From: Cecembia lonarensis LW9
GTDB lineage: Bacteria > Bacteroidota > Bacteroidia > Cytophagales > Cyclobacteriaceae
Reading direction: 5' to 3'
Assembly (NCBI RefSeq): GCF_000298295.1
Contig: NZ_AMGM01000042.1
Coordinates: 1 to 37,317 of the forward strand
DNA: 37,317 bases
Shown here piece by piece: positions 1 to 9,041 of this stretch. Position 1 is the first letter of the stretch, and the number at the start of each line of letters is the position of its first letter. The notes beneath the pieces were generated by a model, which did no database searches, had not been told where the DNA came from, and saw only the letters and a list, made by a program, of their open reading frames with translations. Made by a program: the position numbers and the translations under genes.

Positions 1-23
1 ACTTTACTCCGATTTCTCCCTTC

Positions 24-72
24 TTGACTCTTGTCTCTTGTCTCGAAGTCTAACCTCTCGCTTCTCGCCTCT
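24..72. repeat. Degenerate tandem 7-bp array, seven phased units
   Basis: Seven consecutive heptamers fill this stretch. The first three are TTGACTC, TTGTCTC and TTGTCTC, and the last two are CGCTTCT and CGCCTCT. Unit sequence drifts from left to right while the 7-bp phase is kept. The array ends six bases before the rsmG stop codon, so it lies directly beyond the gene's 3' end. Similar arrays lie after dnaN and after the sialidase-like gene. No coding potential or terminator-like stem was seen in it. Confidence 0.6.
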
Positions 73-77
73 AAACA

Positions 78-710
78 TCACCTTTTCCCCTCCCAAGGGA
101 CAAAAACCACCTTTTTGGTGTCAAAAAATTCTTCCTTAAAGTAATCATCCAAGTGGTAAGTCACGTAACTCACTGGTCTTTCTTCCATTTCCTCATCCAC
201 ATCTCCACCTTTCAATAAAAAGATGCCGTTGGGGAACTCATTGAAATCCTCTTTTCTGAATTTCCCCTTCACCCAGGGGTAAAAATTAGCAAATCTGGTC
301 ACTGCACGGCTGACAATAAAATCATACCTTCTGACCAAAGCCTCTGCCCGGGTTTGTTGTGCCTCCACGTTGGTTAGTTTCAGGGCCTTGGCTATTTCCT
401 TCACTACCGTGATTTTTTTACCAATAGAATCAACCAAATGAAAATGGGTATCCGGAAACAAAATGGCCAGAGGAATCCCGGGAAAGCCTCCACCGGTACC
501 AATATCCAAGACTTTGCTGCCCGGCTGGAAAGACATGACCTTGGCAATACCCAAAGAGTGCAGCACATGCCTTTCGTAAAAATGCTCCATGTCCTTTCTG
601 CTGATCACATTGATCTTCTCATTCCATTCCTCATAAAGGGGCTGGAGCCTTGAAAATTTTTCTACTTGTGTTTCAGTAAGGTCAGGGAAATATTTTAAAA
701 TAATGTCCAT
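78..710 (-). CDS. rsmG: RsmG, 16S rRNA (guanine-527-N7)-methyltransferase
   Basis: This cytoplasmic SAM-dependent methyltransferase makes m7G527 in the 530 loop of 16S rRNA; its loss gives low-level streptomycin resistance in other bacteria. The 210-residue protein has the usual family length. Visible features are the NVISR segment at residues 34-38, the HVLHSL segment near 48-53, the SAM-binding glycine-rich loop VLDIGTGGGFPGIPLA at 67-82, RAEAL at 121-125 and SRAV at 134-137. The ATG at 710 is the natural start because family members begin a few residues before the helical N-terminal region. The gene stands alone: 233 bp separate it from the haloperoxidase gene upstream, and a -7-like box sits close to its start. 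The identification is secure. Confidence 0.97.
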   Translation of the reverse strand: MDIILKYFPDLTETQVEKFSRLQPLYEEWNEKINVISRKDMEHFYERHVLHSLGIAKVMSFQPGSKVLDIGTGGGFPGIPLAILFPDTHFHLVDSIGKKITVVKEIAKALKLTNVEAQQTRAEALVRRYDFIVSRAVTRFANFYPWVKGKFRKEDFNEFPNGIFLLKGGDVDEEMEERPVSYVTYHLDDYFKEEFFDTKKVVFVPWEGKR

Positions 711-730
711 GGGTCAAGATTTAACGGAGG

Positions 731-738
731 CAAAAATA
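731..738 (-). promoter_or_regulatory. Candidate -7 box of the rsmG promoter
   Basis: On the minus strand this reads TATTTTTG, a full match to the Bacteroidota -7 consensus TAnnTTTG. It would place the transcript start about 17 bases before the rsmG ATG. A TTTG upstream (753-756) lies only 14 bp away, short of the usual 19-21 bp, so the -33 element is weak or absent. Confidence 0.4.
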
Positions 739-943
739 AGGAATAATTAACTCAAAAAATAAATTTAAACTTGAACCGTAAAAGTCAAGAAGACCAACAC
801 AGCATTTAACCAGCAAACTTACCTTTTAAATAGCAATCATTCCCTTATCCGTTAAAATTCGGGGTTGACTTTTGTTTTCTTTTGTAAACTTGTGGTTGAA
901 ATAATTTGATTTTAAACCATGTAAATGAATAACCCATCTATAA

Positions 944-2290
944 CTAATCCTCTATCCGAGCTAAATTATCACTTTTAGTTTTTACTTTTTCATTGACGTA
1001 AAAACCAAGTTTTTTGCCTTTTTCAGCACCAAACTCGATAGCTGGCATGAAGTGAATCCCTCCATACAACCTACTGATTGTGGCTTCGGCAGCTGCTTCC
1101 CTAAAAGAATTGAACTCTCTTACAGGAAGTCCATAAGCCACTTCTGTAGAATCGTAAATGTAAAAAGGCTCTCCGAACAATTTGGTCAGTGCTTCGGCAG
1201 CTGCATTAGAGGCTACGCTGTGCCCACTGGTATGTTCAGGAAAAGGAGGAGTCTGCAAGGTCGGCAACCAATCCTCATCAATGTATTTGTTGATATAAGT
1301 CTCAGGCCTGATCAAAGCACTTCTGTACTTCTCATCCCAACAAGCAATAAATGCATCAAATAAGGCAATTCCGGTATAAGCCAATGTTTCCGCAGTTCCT
1401 TTCCAATCCTGCCCTGCAGATTTAGAGGCAATGGAAGCTATTCCCATCCAATGTCCTCCCGGAGTGATTTTCTTCTCCGCAAACATCACATGACCCTTGA
1501 CATTTACCTTGTAGGGATTACAGTCCCAAAAATAGGCGATATCTTTTTGCTCCGGAGTCAAATTATTGACCGCATGAAATACTTCCTCTGCTTCTTTGAA
1601 AAACTGGCTGTCCGGTTCAGTAGAAAATGCTGTGGGCGGAGGAGATTGAAACTGATCTGCACTTTCCATTAAAAATGGGCGAATCTTATTCCAATGGGGC
1701 TCTATACCCTCCATATATGCCGGCGGCGTTGGTTGCCAAGTATGCGCTTCATTGGTAACCGTGTATTTTTCAAAAGACCTGCTCTCGTGATAATTGTCCT
1801 TTTTGGAATAGGCAATCACATGATCGGCTACTTGCTCGCCAAGTGCCACAGATCTTTCAAATACTTTTTTTGGTACACCTGCGGTTCTGATGGCCTTGAA
1901 GGCCTTTTCCTTATGCTCCTGAACCATATCTTCCGAAAAAATCATGGCCGTCCCAACTTTATAATAAGCAGCTAAAGCGGCTAATGGATAATAAATTTCC
2001 TCTTCAGTTTCAAAGTTCACTTTATCAAAACCGTTCAGCTGTCCCATTAAAGAAGTATAAGAGGGGTCTGCTAAAGCCGCCACTTCAAAGGCTGCAATAG
2101 AAGGATAGGCATAAATCCGGCTGGCCACCGGTGGGGAAAAAATATCATGTATGATGACATCTGTCAACTTCAATTGTGCAGCTATCAGGTACTCACCATC
2201 TGTAATGACATCCTGGTAATTTTTATTTTCCTGGCAGGCAAACCCTACGATCATCAGCAAGACCAGGGCAAGATTTTTCATTTTACTCAT
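944..2290 (-). CDS. Vanadium-dependent haloperoxidase / PAP2-like lipoprotein
   Basis: The 448-residue protein carries the full vanadate/phosphate-site signature of vanadium haloperoxidases and PAP2 acid phosphatases. K321 lies six residues before R328-P329, TSGH follows at 354-357, and S406-R407 comes five residues before H413. These residues bind vanadate (or phosphate) and supply the acid-base histidine. Known members oxidise halides with hydrogen peroxide, or hydrolyse phosphate esters; which applies here cannot be read from sequence. The N-terminus is a lipoprotein signal with a GFAC lipobox (Cys19), so the protein should be membrane anchored outside the cytoplasm. A second ATG at codon 4 is a possible start. 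It lies downstream of three CRTAC1-like genes in the same direction but has a good promoter of its own, so it may be transcribed separately. Confidence 0.88.
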   Translation of the reverse strand: MSKMKNLALVLLMIVGFACQENKNYQDVITDGEYLIAAQLKLTDVIIHDIFSPPVASRIYAYPSIAAFEVAALADPSYTSLMGQLNGFDKVNFETEEEIYYPLAALAAYYKVGTAMIFSEDMVQEHKEKAFKAIRTAGVPKKVFERSVALGEQVADHVIAYSKKDNYHESRSFEKYTVTNEAHTWQPTPPAYMEGIEPHWNKIRPFLMESADQFQSPPPTAFSTEPDSQFFKEAEEVFHAVNNLTPEQKDIAYFWDCNPYKVNVKGHVMFAEKKITPGGHWMGIASIASKSAGQDWKGTAETLAYTGIALFDAFIACWDEKYRSALIRPETYINKYIDEDWLPTLQTPPFPEHTSGHSVASNAAAEALTKLFGEPFYIYDSTEVAYGLPVREFNSFREAAAEATISRLYGGIHFMPAIEFGAEKGKKLGFYVNEKVKTKSDNLARIED

Positions 2291-2320
2291 ATTCTCAAGC
2301 AGTTACTCGGCTTATTTCTT

Positions 2321-2353
2321 CAAATTTAATAAATCCCTTTGTATTTGAGCAAA
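2321..2353 (-). promoter_or_regulatory. Promoter of the haloperoxidase-like gene
   Basis: The minus strand shows TTTG (2350-2353), a 21-bp spacer and TAAATTTG (2321-2328), matching the Bacteroidota -33/-7 pattern. The expected transcript start is near 2317, giving a leader of about 27 bases before the ATG at 2290. This would let the last gene of the locus be expressed apart from the CRTAC1-like genes upstream. Confidence 0.55.
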
Positions 2354-2454
2354 CGGGATGGTGGGCTGGAGGTATTTTAGACCCAAAACTATGAAAAATC
2401 CATAAATATCAAACTTTAAACCCACTGAAAATCAATGATTTTTAGCATGTTTTG

Positions 2455-5400
2455 TCAAGGATTTAACCTGAAAACTACGGGAAAATCATTATTTCTAACG
2501 GCAATCAAATGTGCTTCCCCTTTAATTTCCAATTTTCTGACATACCGATATTCTCCCCAATATTGACGGGCCTCTAAGCCTAAAGGCAGCTGCTCAAAAC
2601 CTGATGGCGTCCATTTCATCAATACCAAGGGTTGGGCCATTTTCCTCCCATAATCTGTCCTGAATCCAGAAAAATTGCCCACTCCCAATACATAGTCCTC
2701 TCCCTTAGATGAAAAACTAACAAAATCCCTGATCGGACTAAACTGTGCTTTCAAAGGTAGCGGAGTAATTTCCTGTTCTCCCTTGGGAATAAAAAGGGAC
2801 TGAAATTCAGCAACCTCAAAGACCCTCGCCTGATTGATTTGCTCTTTTTCCAACAGGTCCTGAGGGGATTTCAATGCAGCATATTGCACATAGCTTTCAT
2901 GCCTACGCTTAAGGTTTGGAATCTGTCGGATCAGGTCATCCCTTGTAGCAAAGGGAACCAAATGCCCTTCCATGTAATGAAAAACCAAAGGATCATCCTG
3001 TCCATTGCCATCAAAATCCCCATGATATAACTTAACAGGTTGTGGTTTGCTCGCTTTCAATTTACTGTTTAAGCCCAAATTTCCTAAGAGCAGGCCATTA
3101 AGTCCAGTATTCGTTTGGAGCGCCGATAAACCATAATACCAACCCGCTGGGGCCAATGGCTCCATTTCTGAAAAAACCCCATCTTGCTGCTGCTGATACA
3201 CCCTGATTGGCATCCACTCCCCAGCCAACACCAACTCTGACTTGCCATCTCCAGTAACATCATACCAAAGCGCCTTTTGAACCATACCCGGTCTAAAATC
3301 ATCCCCAAAATAGGTCTTGGTCATGTCTTTAAATCTTCCTTGCCCATCATTGACCAATAAGTACGCGCGGGGGATGGCCCCATAATTCCCTGTAACCACC
3401 GCAGCACCGACAAAAATATCCACATATCCATCCCCATTCACATCCTGAAAGGCTACAGAAGACGTGTTTTCTCCAATAGGAGGCAGTGAATTCATAGAAA
3501 ACCTGAAGTTCCCCTTCCCATCATTCAAAAAGACCCTGTCAAAGTTGAAAACTTCTCCGGCAGCATATTCATTGCCTGCAGAACCCACATAGAGATCCAA
3601 GTGTCCATCTCCATTTAAATCTATAAATTCCGCCACAACATCCTCTGCCGTTTTGAGTTGCTCAAATACCGGGTTTTTCTGAAGGATAAAGTCTCCCTCA
3701 GACTGTTGTAAGAAAATAGCCCCAGCCTGACCTTTGGCACCTCCCAGATAAATATCATCCAATCCATCTCCATTCACATCCCCCACTGCCAATGCCGGCC
3801 CTTCCATGGCATAGCGCCTCGGCATTAAATACTCTCTCCTGAATTCATCAAAATCGGTGTTTTCCTCATGCTTCCATCCCAATTCAAGGGTCACTAACTC
3901 CAAAACAGTCTTACTTTCAATTTTTGGCAAAGCATCAGCCTTCCCCTTTCCTTTGACCAAGCGATGCTTGGTGTTGACCTGTTTTGTCCCAAAACTTTCT
4001 ATTTGCCCAGCCCCCCAATCCACATAGACTTGCTCCACTTCTTCTGCCTTACCTAATCCAAAAGTCAATACCGTAGAAGTCCCGGACTGAAAACCACGGG
4101 AAGTACTCAGGGTCTGATGCAAGGTTTTATCCCCGGATTTTACCCACACTTGGGCACCTATCCCAAAATGATTGGCCTTATCACCGGCTAACTCAAACTG
4201 AATAAATTGGTGGCCTAATTTCTCGGAATTATTCCTGTAAATGAAAGCCTGTTGGTCGGTATTGTTGACCACCAAATCCAAATCCCCATCGTTGTCCAGA
4301 TCAGCATAAGCGGAACCATTGGAATAACTCAATTGGTCTAATCCCCAAACTTCACCCACCTGTTCAAATACCAGTTCCCCTTTATTGCGAAAGGTGAAAT
4401 TGGCCAGCTTCATACTGGGGAGCATATCTATTTGCCTTTGCTGAATTTCTATTTCGCTCAGTCCGGAGACAGGTGTCTGACTGTATTGTATAAAATCCAG
4501 GTCATTGGGACGCTTCACAATGCCATTGGTCACATGGATGTCCTTGTAACCATCATTGTCCATGTCAAAAATCAAAGGGGACCAACTCCAATCTGTGGCA
4601 TAGGTCTCAGTAAGCAGCCCTATTTCACTGAATTTCCCATCCCCTCTGTTCAATTGCAGGTGGTTCCTTACATATTGGTCTCCATAGCCCAAACGCTTTT
4701 TGACATCAAAGACTTCCTGCTTGTCCTCTCCTACCGATTTCATCCATATTTGGGGATCTTCAGGCAACATGTCCGTGGTAAAAATATCCGGCAATCCATC
4801 ATTATTGATATCCGCCAAGTCATTGCCCATGCTATAACGACTGGTGTTTTCTATGTATTCCTGCAGGGATTCTCTAAATGTACCATCACCCTGATTGATG
4901 TACAAATAATCGTCTTCCGTAAAATCATTGGAAACATAAATATCCATCCAACCATCTCCATTGACATCAGCGATCCCTACCCCTAAACCAAAGCCAAGGC
5001 TGGAGGAAAGAATGCCCGCTTCCTGGGTCACCTCTATCATCTTTTGATCACCCTGAGCAAGTTGGCTTTTGAATAGCTTATCTCCTCCTTTTTCATCCTG
5101 ACCGCTAAACTTGGTGTCTGCATGTGAAAACACCTCAGGCTTTTTGATGGAATGGTTCAATAAATACAAATCCAGGTCCCCGTCATTGTCATAATCAAAA
5201 AAAAGGGCATGGGTAGAAAAGCCCTCAAAATCTATCCCATATGCCTCCGCCATTTCTGTAAAGGTGAGGTCTCCGTTATTGATGTACAGCTTGTTTTTCC
5301 CTTGTAGCCCCTTATAATCCCCTACCTGGCATACGTAGATGTCCAATAAGCCATCTCCGTTGACATCGGCCATGGTCACACCGGTAGACCATCCACCACC

Positions 5401-5715
5401 GCCATCCACTCCTGCACTTTGCGTGATGTCCTCAAACTGAAAGTTGCCCTTGTTTAAATATAGTTTGTTTTCCCCTTGATTGGAGGTGAAATAAATATCT
5501 ACCCAACCATCATTATTGATATCCCCTAAGGCTACCCCTCCTCCATTGTAAAAGTAGAGGTACTCCAAGATGTTCATTTCCTCGGAAGAAACTAAATCAT
5601 TGCTAAAGTCAATCCCTGTCTCTTTTGGGGAAAGTAGGGTAAACAGGGTTTCCTGCTTGGGAGTAGAACAGGAAACCCAAAGAAAAAACAATACTAAACT
5701 GTAAACACTCCTCAT
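2455..5715 (-). CDS. CRTAC1-like FG-GAP/VCBS and ASPIC/UnbV lipoprotein (third copy)
   Basis: The 1086-residue protein starts with a lipoprotein signal (WVSC, Cys16). It then has a row of FG-GAP/VCBS calcium-binding loops of type DxNxDGxxD, for example near 65-73, 117-125, 174-182, 250-258, 302-310, 384-392 and 472-480. An ASPIC/UnbV domain lies at about 505-590 (RGFQSG at 540-545, FGLG at 552-555). A second row of FG-GAP loops starts near 646 and runs towards the C-terminus. Such loops usually build integrin-like beta-propellers, and ASPIC/UnbV is the partner domain in CRTAC1 proteins; the ligand is unknown. The start ATG overlaps the stop of the preceding gene as ATGA, implying translational coupling. 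It is the most divergent of the three paralogues: it has TTDMLP where the others have VTEMLP. Confidence 0.9.
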   Translation of the reverse strand: MRSVYSLVLFFLWVSCSTPKQETLFTLLSPKETGIDFSNDLVSSEEMNILEYLYFYNGGGVALGDINNDGWVDIYFTSNQGENKLYLNKGNFQFEDITQSAGVDGGGGWSTGVTMADVNGDGLLDIYVCQVGDYKGLQGKNKLYINNGDLTFTEMAEAYGIDFEGFSTHALFFDYDNDGDLDLYLLNHSIKKPEVFSHADTKFSGQDEKGGDKLFKSQLAQGDQKMIEVTQEAGILSSSLGFGLGVGIADVNGDGWMDIYVSNDFTEDDYLYINQGDGTFRESLQEYIENTSRYSMGNDLADINNDGLPDIFTTDMLPEDPQIWMKSVGEDKQEVFDVKKRLGYGDQYVRNHLQLNRGDGKFSEIGLLTETYATDWSWSPLIFDMDNDGYKDIHVTNGIVKRPNDLDFIQYSQTPVSGLSEIEIQQRQIDMLPSMKLANFTFRNKGELVFEQVGEVWGLDQLSYSNGSAYADLDNDGDLDLVVNNTDQQAFIYRNNSEKLGHQFIQFELAGDKANHFGIGAQVWVKSGDKTLHQTLSTSRGFQSGTSTVLTFGLGKAEEVEQVYVDWGAGQIESFGTKQVNTKHRLVKGKGKADALPKIESKTVLELVTLELGWKHEENTDFDEFRREYLMPRRYAMEGPALAVGDVNGDGLDDIYLGGAKGQAGAIFLQQSEGDFILQKNPVFEQLKTAEDVVAEFIDLNGDGHLDLYVGSAGNEYAAGEVFNFDRVFLNDGKGNFRFSMNSLPPIGENTSSVAFQDVNGDGYVDIFVGAAVVTGNYGAIPRAYLLVNDGQGRFKDMTKTYFGDDFRPGMVQKALWYDVTGDGKSELVLAGEWMPIRVYQQQQDGVFSEMEPLAPAGWYYGLSALQTNTGLNGLLLGNLGLNSKLKASKPQPVKLYHGDFDGNGQDDPLVFHYMEGHLVPFATRDDLIRQIPNLKRRHESYVQYAALKSPQDLLEKEQINQARVFEVAEFQSLFIPKGEQEITPLPLKAQFSPIRDFVSFSSKGEDYVLGVGNFSGFRTDYGRKMAQPLVLMKWTPSGFEQLPLGLEARQYWGEYRYVRKLEIKGEAHLIAVRNNDFPVVFRLNP

Positions 5716-8700
5716 TTTTTAATCTTCCAGAATTCAAGGGCAGCATTGTTTTTGACCACCATCAGTGTCCTTTGCCCTCCAATTTCCAACTCATGCAAAT
5801 CCCTGATATCTCCGTGCAGCTGCAAACCATGTTTCCTATTGGGGATGTATTCAAAGGTGCCATCACCCTTTCCATAGAGCACTTCTCCATAGCTTCCATC
5901 ATATTGCCCTACCTGTGGCTGGGCTCCTGCCAGGTTCCCTGCCATAATCAGATCATCGATACCATCTCCATTGAGGTCAGTCACCAAAACACTATACATC
6001 CAACTTCTCTGCGCGGCACGGGGCAAAGGCAAAACCTCAAAATTTCCTGACCCTTTGTTAAGCATTACCGCAGAGGTAAGGAAATTCAGCTCCTGCATGA
6101 TTGCATTTTTCAACTCTTGCGGAGTGAAAATGTCCTCCATAAACTTATCATTATAGGCACTGTACTTCAAAAATCGCTTCTTGATCGAAGGTACTTGCTG
6201 CTCCAATTGATGCTTTAACGTAAATGGCACATGCCGTCCTCCTTCTTTTTGTACAAACAAATGTTCCACAGAACCATTTTGGTCAAAATCATTGACGAAC
6301 ATCCTTATCGGACGCTCTTGTGTGGCTTTGAAGCGGGTATTCAATCCATGATTTCCCAGTACAAAATCCGGCTTGCCGTCCCTATTAAAATCCCCAATAG
6401 CTATCGCCTGGTACCAACCCCTGAACTGTTCCATTTCCGGCATTTCAATCTTTTCAAGCCCAGTACCTGTGTTTCTGAAAAAGGTGGGAGCCATCCATTC
6501 CCCTACCACCAACAAATCCTCTTTTCCATCTCCATCATAATCTACTACAGCGGCATCAGTAACCATGCCCAATTCTTTGAGCGCAGGTGCAAATTTTTCC
6601 GTTTCATCCCTGAAAGTGCCTTTCCCATCTGAAATCAGCACCTGTGAACTTGGATTCACGCCATAAAGGAAAGGAACCACCCTGGATCCGACAAAAAGAT
6701 CTAAGATGCCATCCCCATCAATGTCTATCAAGCGCACGACCGAACTGGAATTCTTGAAATTATTTAATCCACTGTCATCAGCTTTGGTGAAATTTCCTTT
6801 TCCATCATTGAGATAGAGTCGGTCAGAAAGATCTAAAGCTCCAAATCCGGATTCATTGCCGCCCGATGTAACAAACAAATCCAAATGACCATCCCCATTG
6901 AAATCATGGAAAACCCCATGGGTATCTTCCGAAAACCTGTCGGTAAAAAAGGCGTCCTGAACAGATTTTTTAAACGTCCCATTGGATTGCTGAACAAATA
7001 ATTCTCCTGGGAATCCTTTGGCTCCACCCAAATAAACATCGGCCAATCCATCCCCATTGACATCCCCCCAGATGGCTTTAGGACCCTCCATGGAGAGTTT
7101 ATGATAGGTTAACCTGTCTCTATCAAAATCCACGAATGGGTTTTCTTTATGGGTAAAATCTAAAATCTTTTCAGCAGCTGCCAGTTCGAAAAATTGCCCA
7201 TCAGGCTCCTCAAAGAAGATAAATCTTTCCGGAGCATCACTGGCCTCTTCCCAACTCAAGGTCAACATCTGGTTGGCCTGGACATCCTGCAAAAGGCTAA
7301 TCTTTCCATCCGGCCACCTGACCTGAATTTCATCAACCAATTCCTTTTTCCCCAATCCAAAATTCAAGCGGTAATCTACAGAAGACTGAAAGCCCCTGTT
7401 GGGCATGTGTTCCTGATACAAAACCTCATCACCCAGCACCAAACGGACCTGAGCACCAATGGCTGAAGTATTAAAGTCCTTACCCTTTAATTCAATTTTC
7501 AAGAAATTATGATCGGGCAATAACTCCCTGCTCCTGTTTTTGAAAATGAGCACCTCTGCATTGACATTGTTGATCACCAAGTCTAAAGCCCCATCATTGT
7601 TCAGGTCTCCATAAGCCGACCCATTGGAATGAATGGGGTCTCCCATGCCCCATTGGTGAATTACATTCTCAAAAACCAGGTCGCCTTTGTTTTTGTAGGC
7701 ATAATTGGATACCGGATTGATCGGCATGGGATCAATTAGCTTACGGTAATCTACCCCATCTTGGGAAATAATGGCCCTCTTAGTCTCCTCATTGTCAATA
7801 AAATTGAGGTAATCCAAATCGGTAAGGTCCTGATAAATTCCATTGGCTACAAAAATGTCCTTCAAGCCATCATTGTCCATATCAAACATGAGCGCCGCCC
7901 AGCTCCAATCTGTGGCTTCCACATTGGCCAACCTGCCCATATCGGAGTAAGTCCCATCCCCGTTATTGACATGCAGCATGTTTCGGGTGTATTGGTAATG
8001 GTAACCATGGGTCACATTGAACTGGAATTTATCCCAGCTTTCAAAGGTGGTGATTTGTTTGAGGCGTTGGGGCGGTTCGGGAAGCATTTCTGTGACGAAA
8101 ATGTCCAAATATCCGTTATTATTGATATCTGCAATATCCGCCCCCATGGAGGCTGCCGAAGTGGAGCGCATATAATCCGTCAAACGCTCTGAAAAGGTGC
8201 CATCCTGATTATTGATATACAGGTAGTCCCGCTCAAAAAAGTCATTTGAAATGAATATATCCATCCATCCGTCCCTGTTCACATCCCCAATGGTAATGCC
8301 CAAGCCAAACCCGATAACCGAACCATAAATTCCAGCCTCTTCAGACACATCAGTGAACTTCCCCCCATCATTCCGGAACAACTTATCTCCTCCAACAGGA
8401 TCTCTTCTCGGTCGTTCATTCTGCATCTTGTTAAAACTTCCGATAGCCTGATAGCTATTGTTCAGAAGATACACGTCCAAGTCTCCATCATTATCATAAT
8501 CAAAAAAGACGGCATGGGTGGAGTATCCTTGGTCAGCCAAACCATAAGCTTCTGCCATTTCTGTAAAGGTGCCGTCCCCATTGTTGATAAAAAGCTCGTT
8601 TTGTTTGTTGTCCCCTTTGATATCACCGGAGTTACAAACATAAATATCCAGCAATCCGTCACCATTCACATCTGCCATGGCCACTCCAGTGCTCCAAGCA

Positions 8701-9041
8701 CGGGTTCCTGCCACACCGGCTTCAGAGGTGACATCCCGAAATTTGAAATCACCTTCGTTAATATAGAGCTTATTTTCGCCCTGATTAGAGGTCAGGTAAA
8801 TATCAATCAAACCATCTTTGTTGACATCACCCAAAGCTACCCCACCTCCATTGTAAAAATTCCGATAGGTAAAAATGTTAAACTTTTCATCGAAGCTCAG
8901 GTCATTTCGGAAATCTACACCGGAATGGGATGAGCTGATTCGTTCGAAAAGAAAATCACCTGGCGCCATTTCCTTTTGCTTACAAAATGCCAGTAAGCCC
9001 AAAAGGATACCTGATATAACTATGCGGGATTTAAGCCTCAT
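5712..9041 (-). CDS. CRTAC1-like FG-GAP/VCBS and ASPIC/UnbV lipoprotein (second copy)
   Basis: The 1109-residue protein has a lipoprotein signal ending LLAFC (Cys20). FG-GAP/VCBS loops of type DxNxDG lie near 72-80, 124-132, 181-189, 253-261, 305-313, 387-395 and 479-487. An ASPIC/UnbV domain sits at about 512-595 (RGFQSS at 549-554, FGLG at 561-564), and a second FG-GAP row follows. It closely parallels the first copy: both share EEAGIYGS, SMGADIAD and VTEMLP. It overlaps the small lipoprotein gene upstream by 11 bases and the third copy downstream by 4, so the set is probably one transcript. Proteins of this type are often annotated only as VCBS repeat or CRTAC1 family. A surface, calcium-dependent binding role is inferred from the fold, not shown. 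Confidence 0.9.
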   Translation of the reverse strand: MRLKSRIVISGILLGLLAFCKQKEMAPGDFLFERISSSHSGVDFRNDLSFDEKFNIFTYRNFYNGGGVALGDVNKDGLIDIYLTSNQGENKLYINEGDFKFRDVTSEAGVAGTRAWSTGVAMADVNGDGLLDIYVCNSGDIKGDNKQNELFINNGDGTFTEMAEAYGLADQGYSTHAVFFDYDNDGDLDVYLLNNSYQAIGSFNKMQNERPRRDPVGGDKLFRNDGGKFTDVSEEAGIYGSVIGFGLGITIGDVNRDGWMDIFISNDFFERDYLYINNQDGTFSERLTDYMRSTSAASMGADIADINNNGYLDIFVTEMLPEPPQRLKQITTFESWDKFQFNVTHGYHYQYTRNMLHVNNGDGTYSDMGRLANVEATDWSWAALMFDMDNDGLKDIFVANGIYQDLTDLDYLNFIDNEETKRAIISQDGVDYRKLIDPMPINPVSNYAYKNKGDLVFENVIHQWGMGDPIHSNGSAYGDLNNDGALDLVINNVNAEVLIFKNRSRELLPDHNFLKIELKGKDFNTSAIGAQVRLVLGDEVLYQEHMPNRGFQSSVDYRLNFGLGKKELVDEIQVRWPDGKISLLQDVQANQMLTLSWEEASDAPERFIFFEEPDGQFFELAAAEKILDFTHKENPFVDFDRDRLTYHKLSMEGPKAIWGDVNGDGLADVYLGGAKGFPGELFVQQSNGTFKKSVQDAFFTDRFSEDTHGVFHDFNGDGHLDLFVTSGGNESGFGALDLSDRLYLNDGKGNFTKADDSGLNNFKNSSSVVRLIDIDGDGILDLFVGSRVVPFLYGVNPSSQVLISDGKGTFRDETEKFAPALKELGMVTDAAVVDYDGDGKEDLLVVGEWMAPTFFRNTGTGLEKIEMPEMEQFRGWYQAIAIGDFNRDGKPDFVLGNHGLNTRFKATQERPIRMFVNDFDQNGSVEHLFVQKEGGRHVPFTLKHQLEQQVPSIKKRFLKYSAYNDKFMEDIFTPQELKNAIMQELNFLTSAVMLNKGSGNFEVLPLPRAAQRSWMYSVLVTDLNGDGIDDLIMAGNLAGAQPQVGQYDGSYGEVLYGKGDGTFEYIPNRKHGLQLHGDIRDLHELEIGGQRTLMVVKNNAALEFWKIKK

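Noticed and set aside
869-905. Stretch resembling the right arm of the GxxExxY repeats (TTTTGT decamers, then TTGTGGTT)
   Set aside because: Only one arm is visible with several changes, no left arm nearby, and the AT-rich context makes chance similarity likely.
4432-4986. A 184-codon plus-strand frame antisense to a CRTAC1-like gene
   Set aside because: It mirrors FG-GAP codons such as the GAT/AAT-rich calcium loops, and similar antisense frames occur in all three paralogues at matching places.
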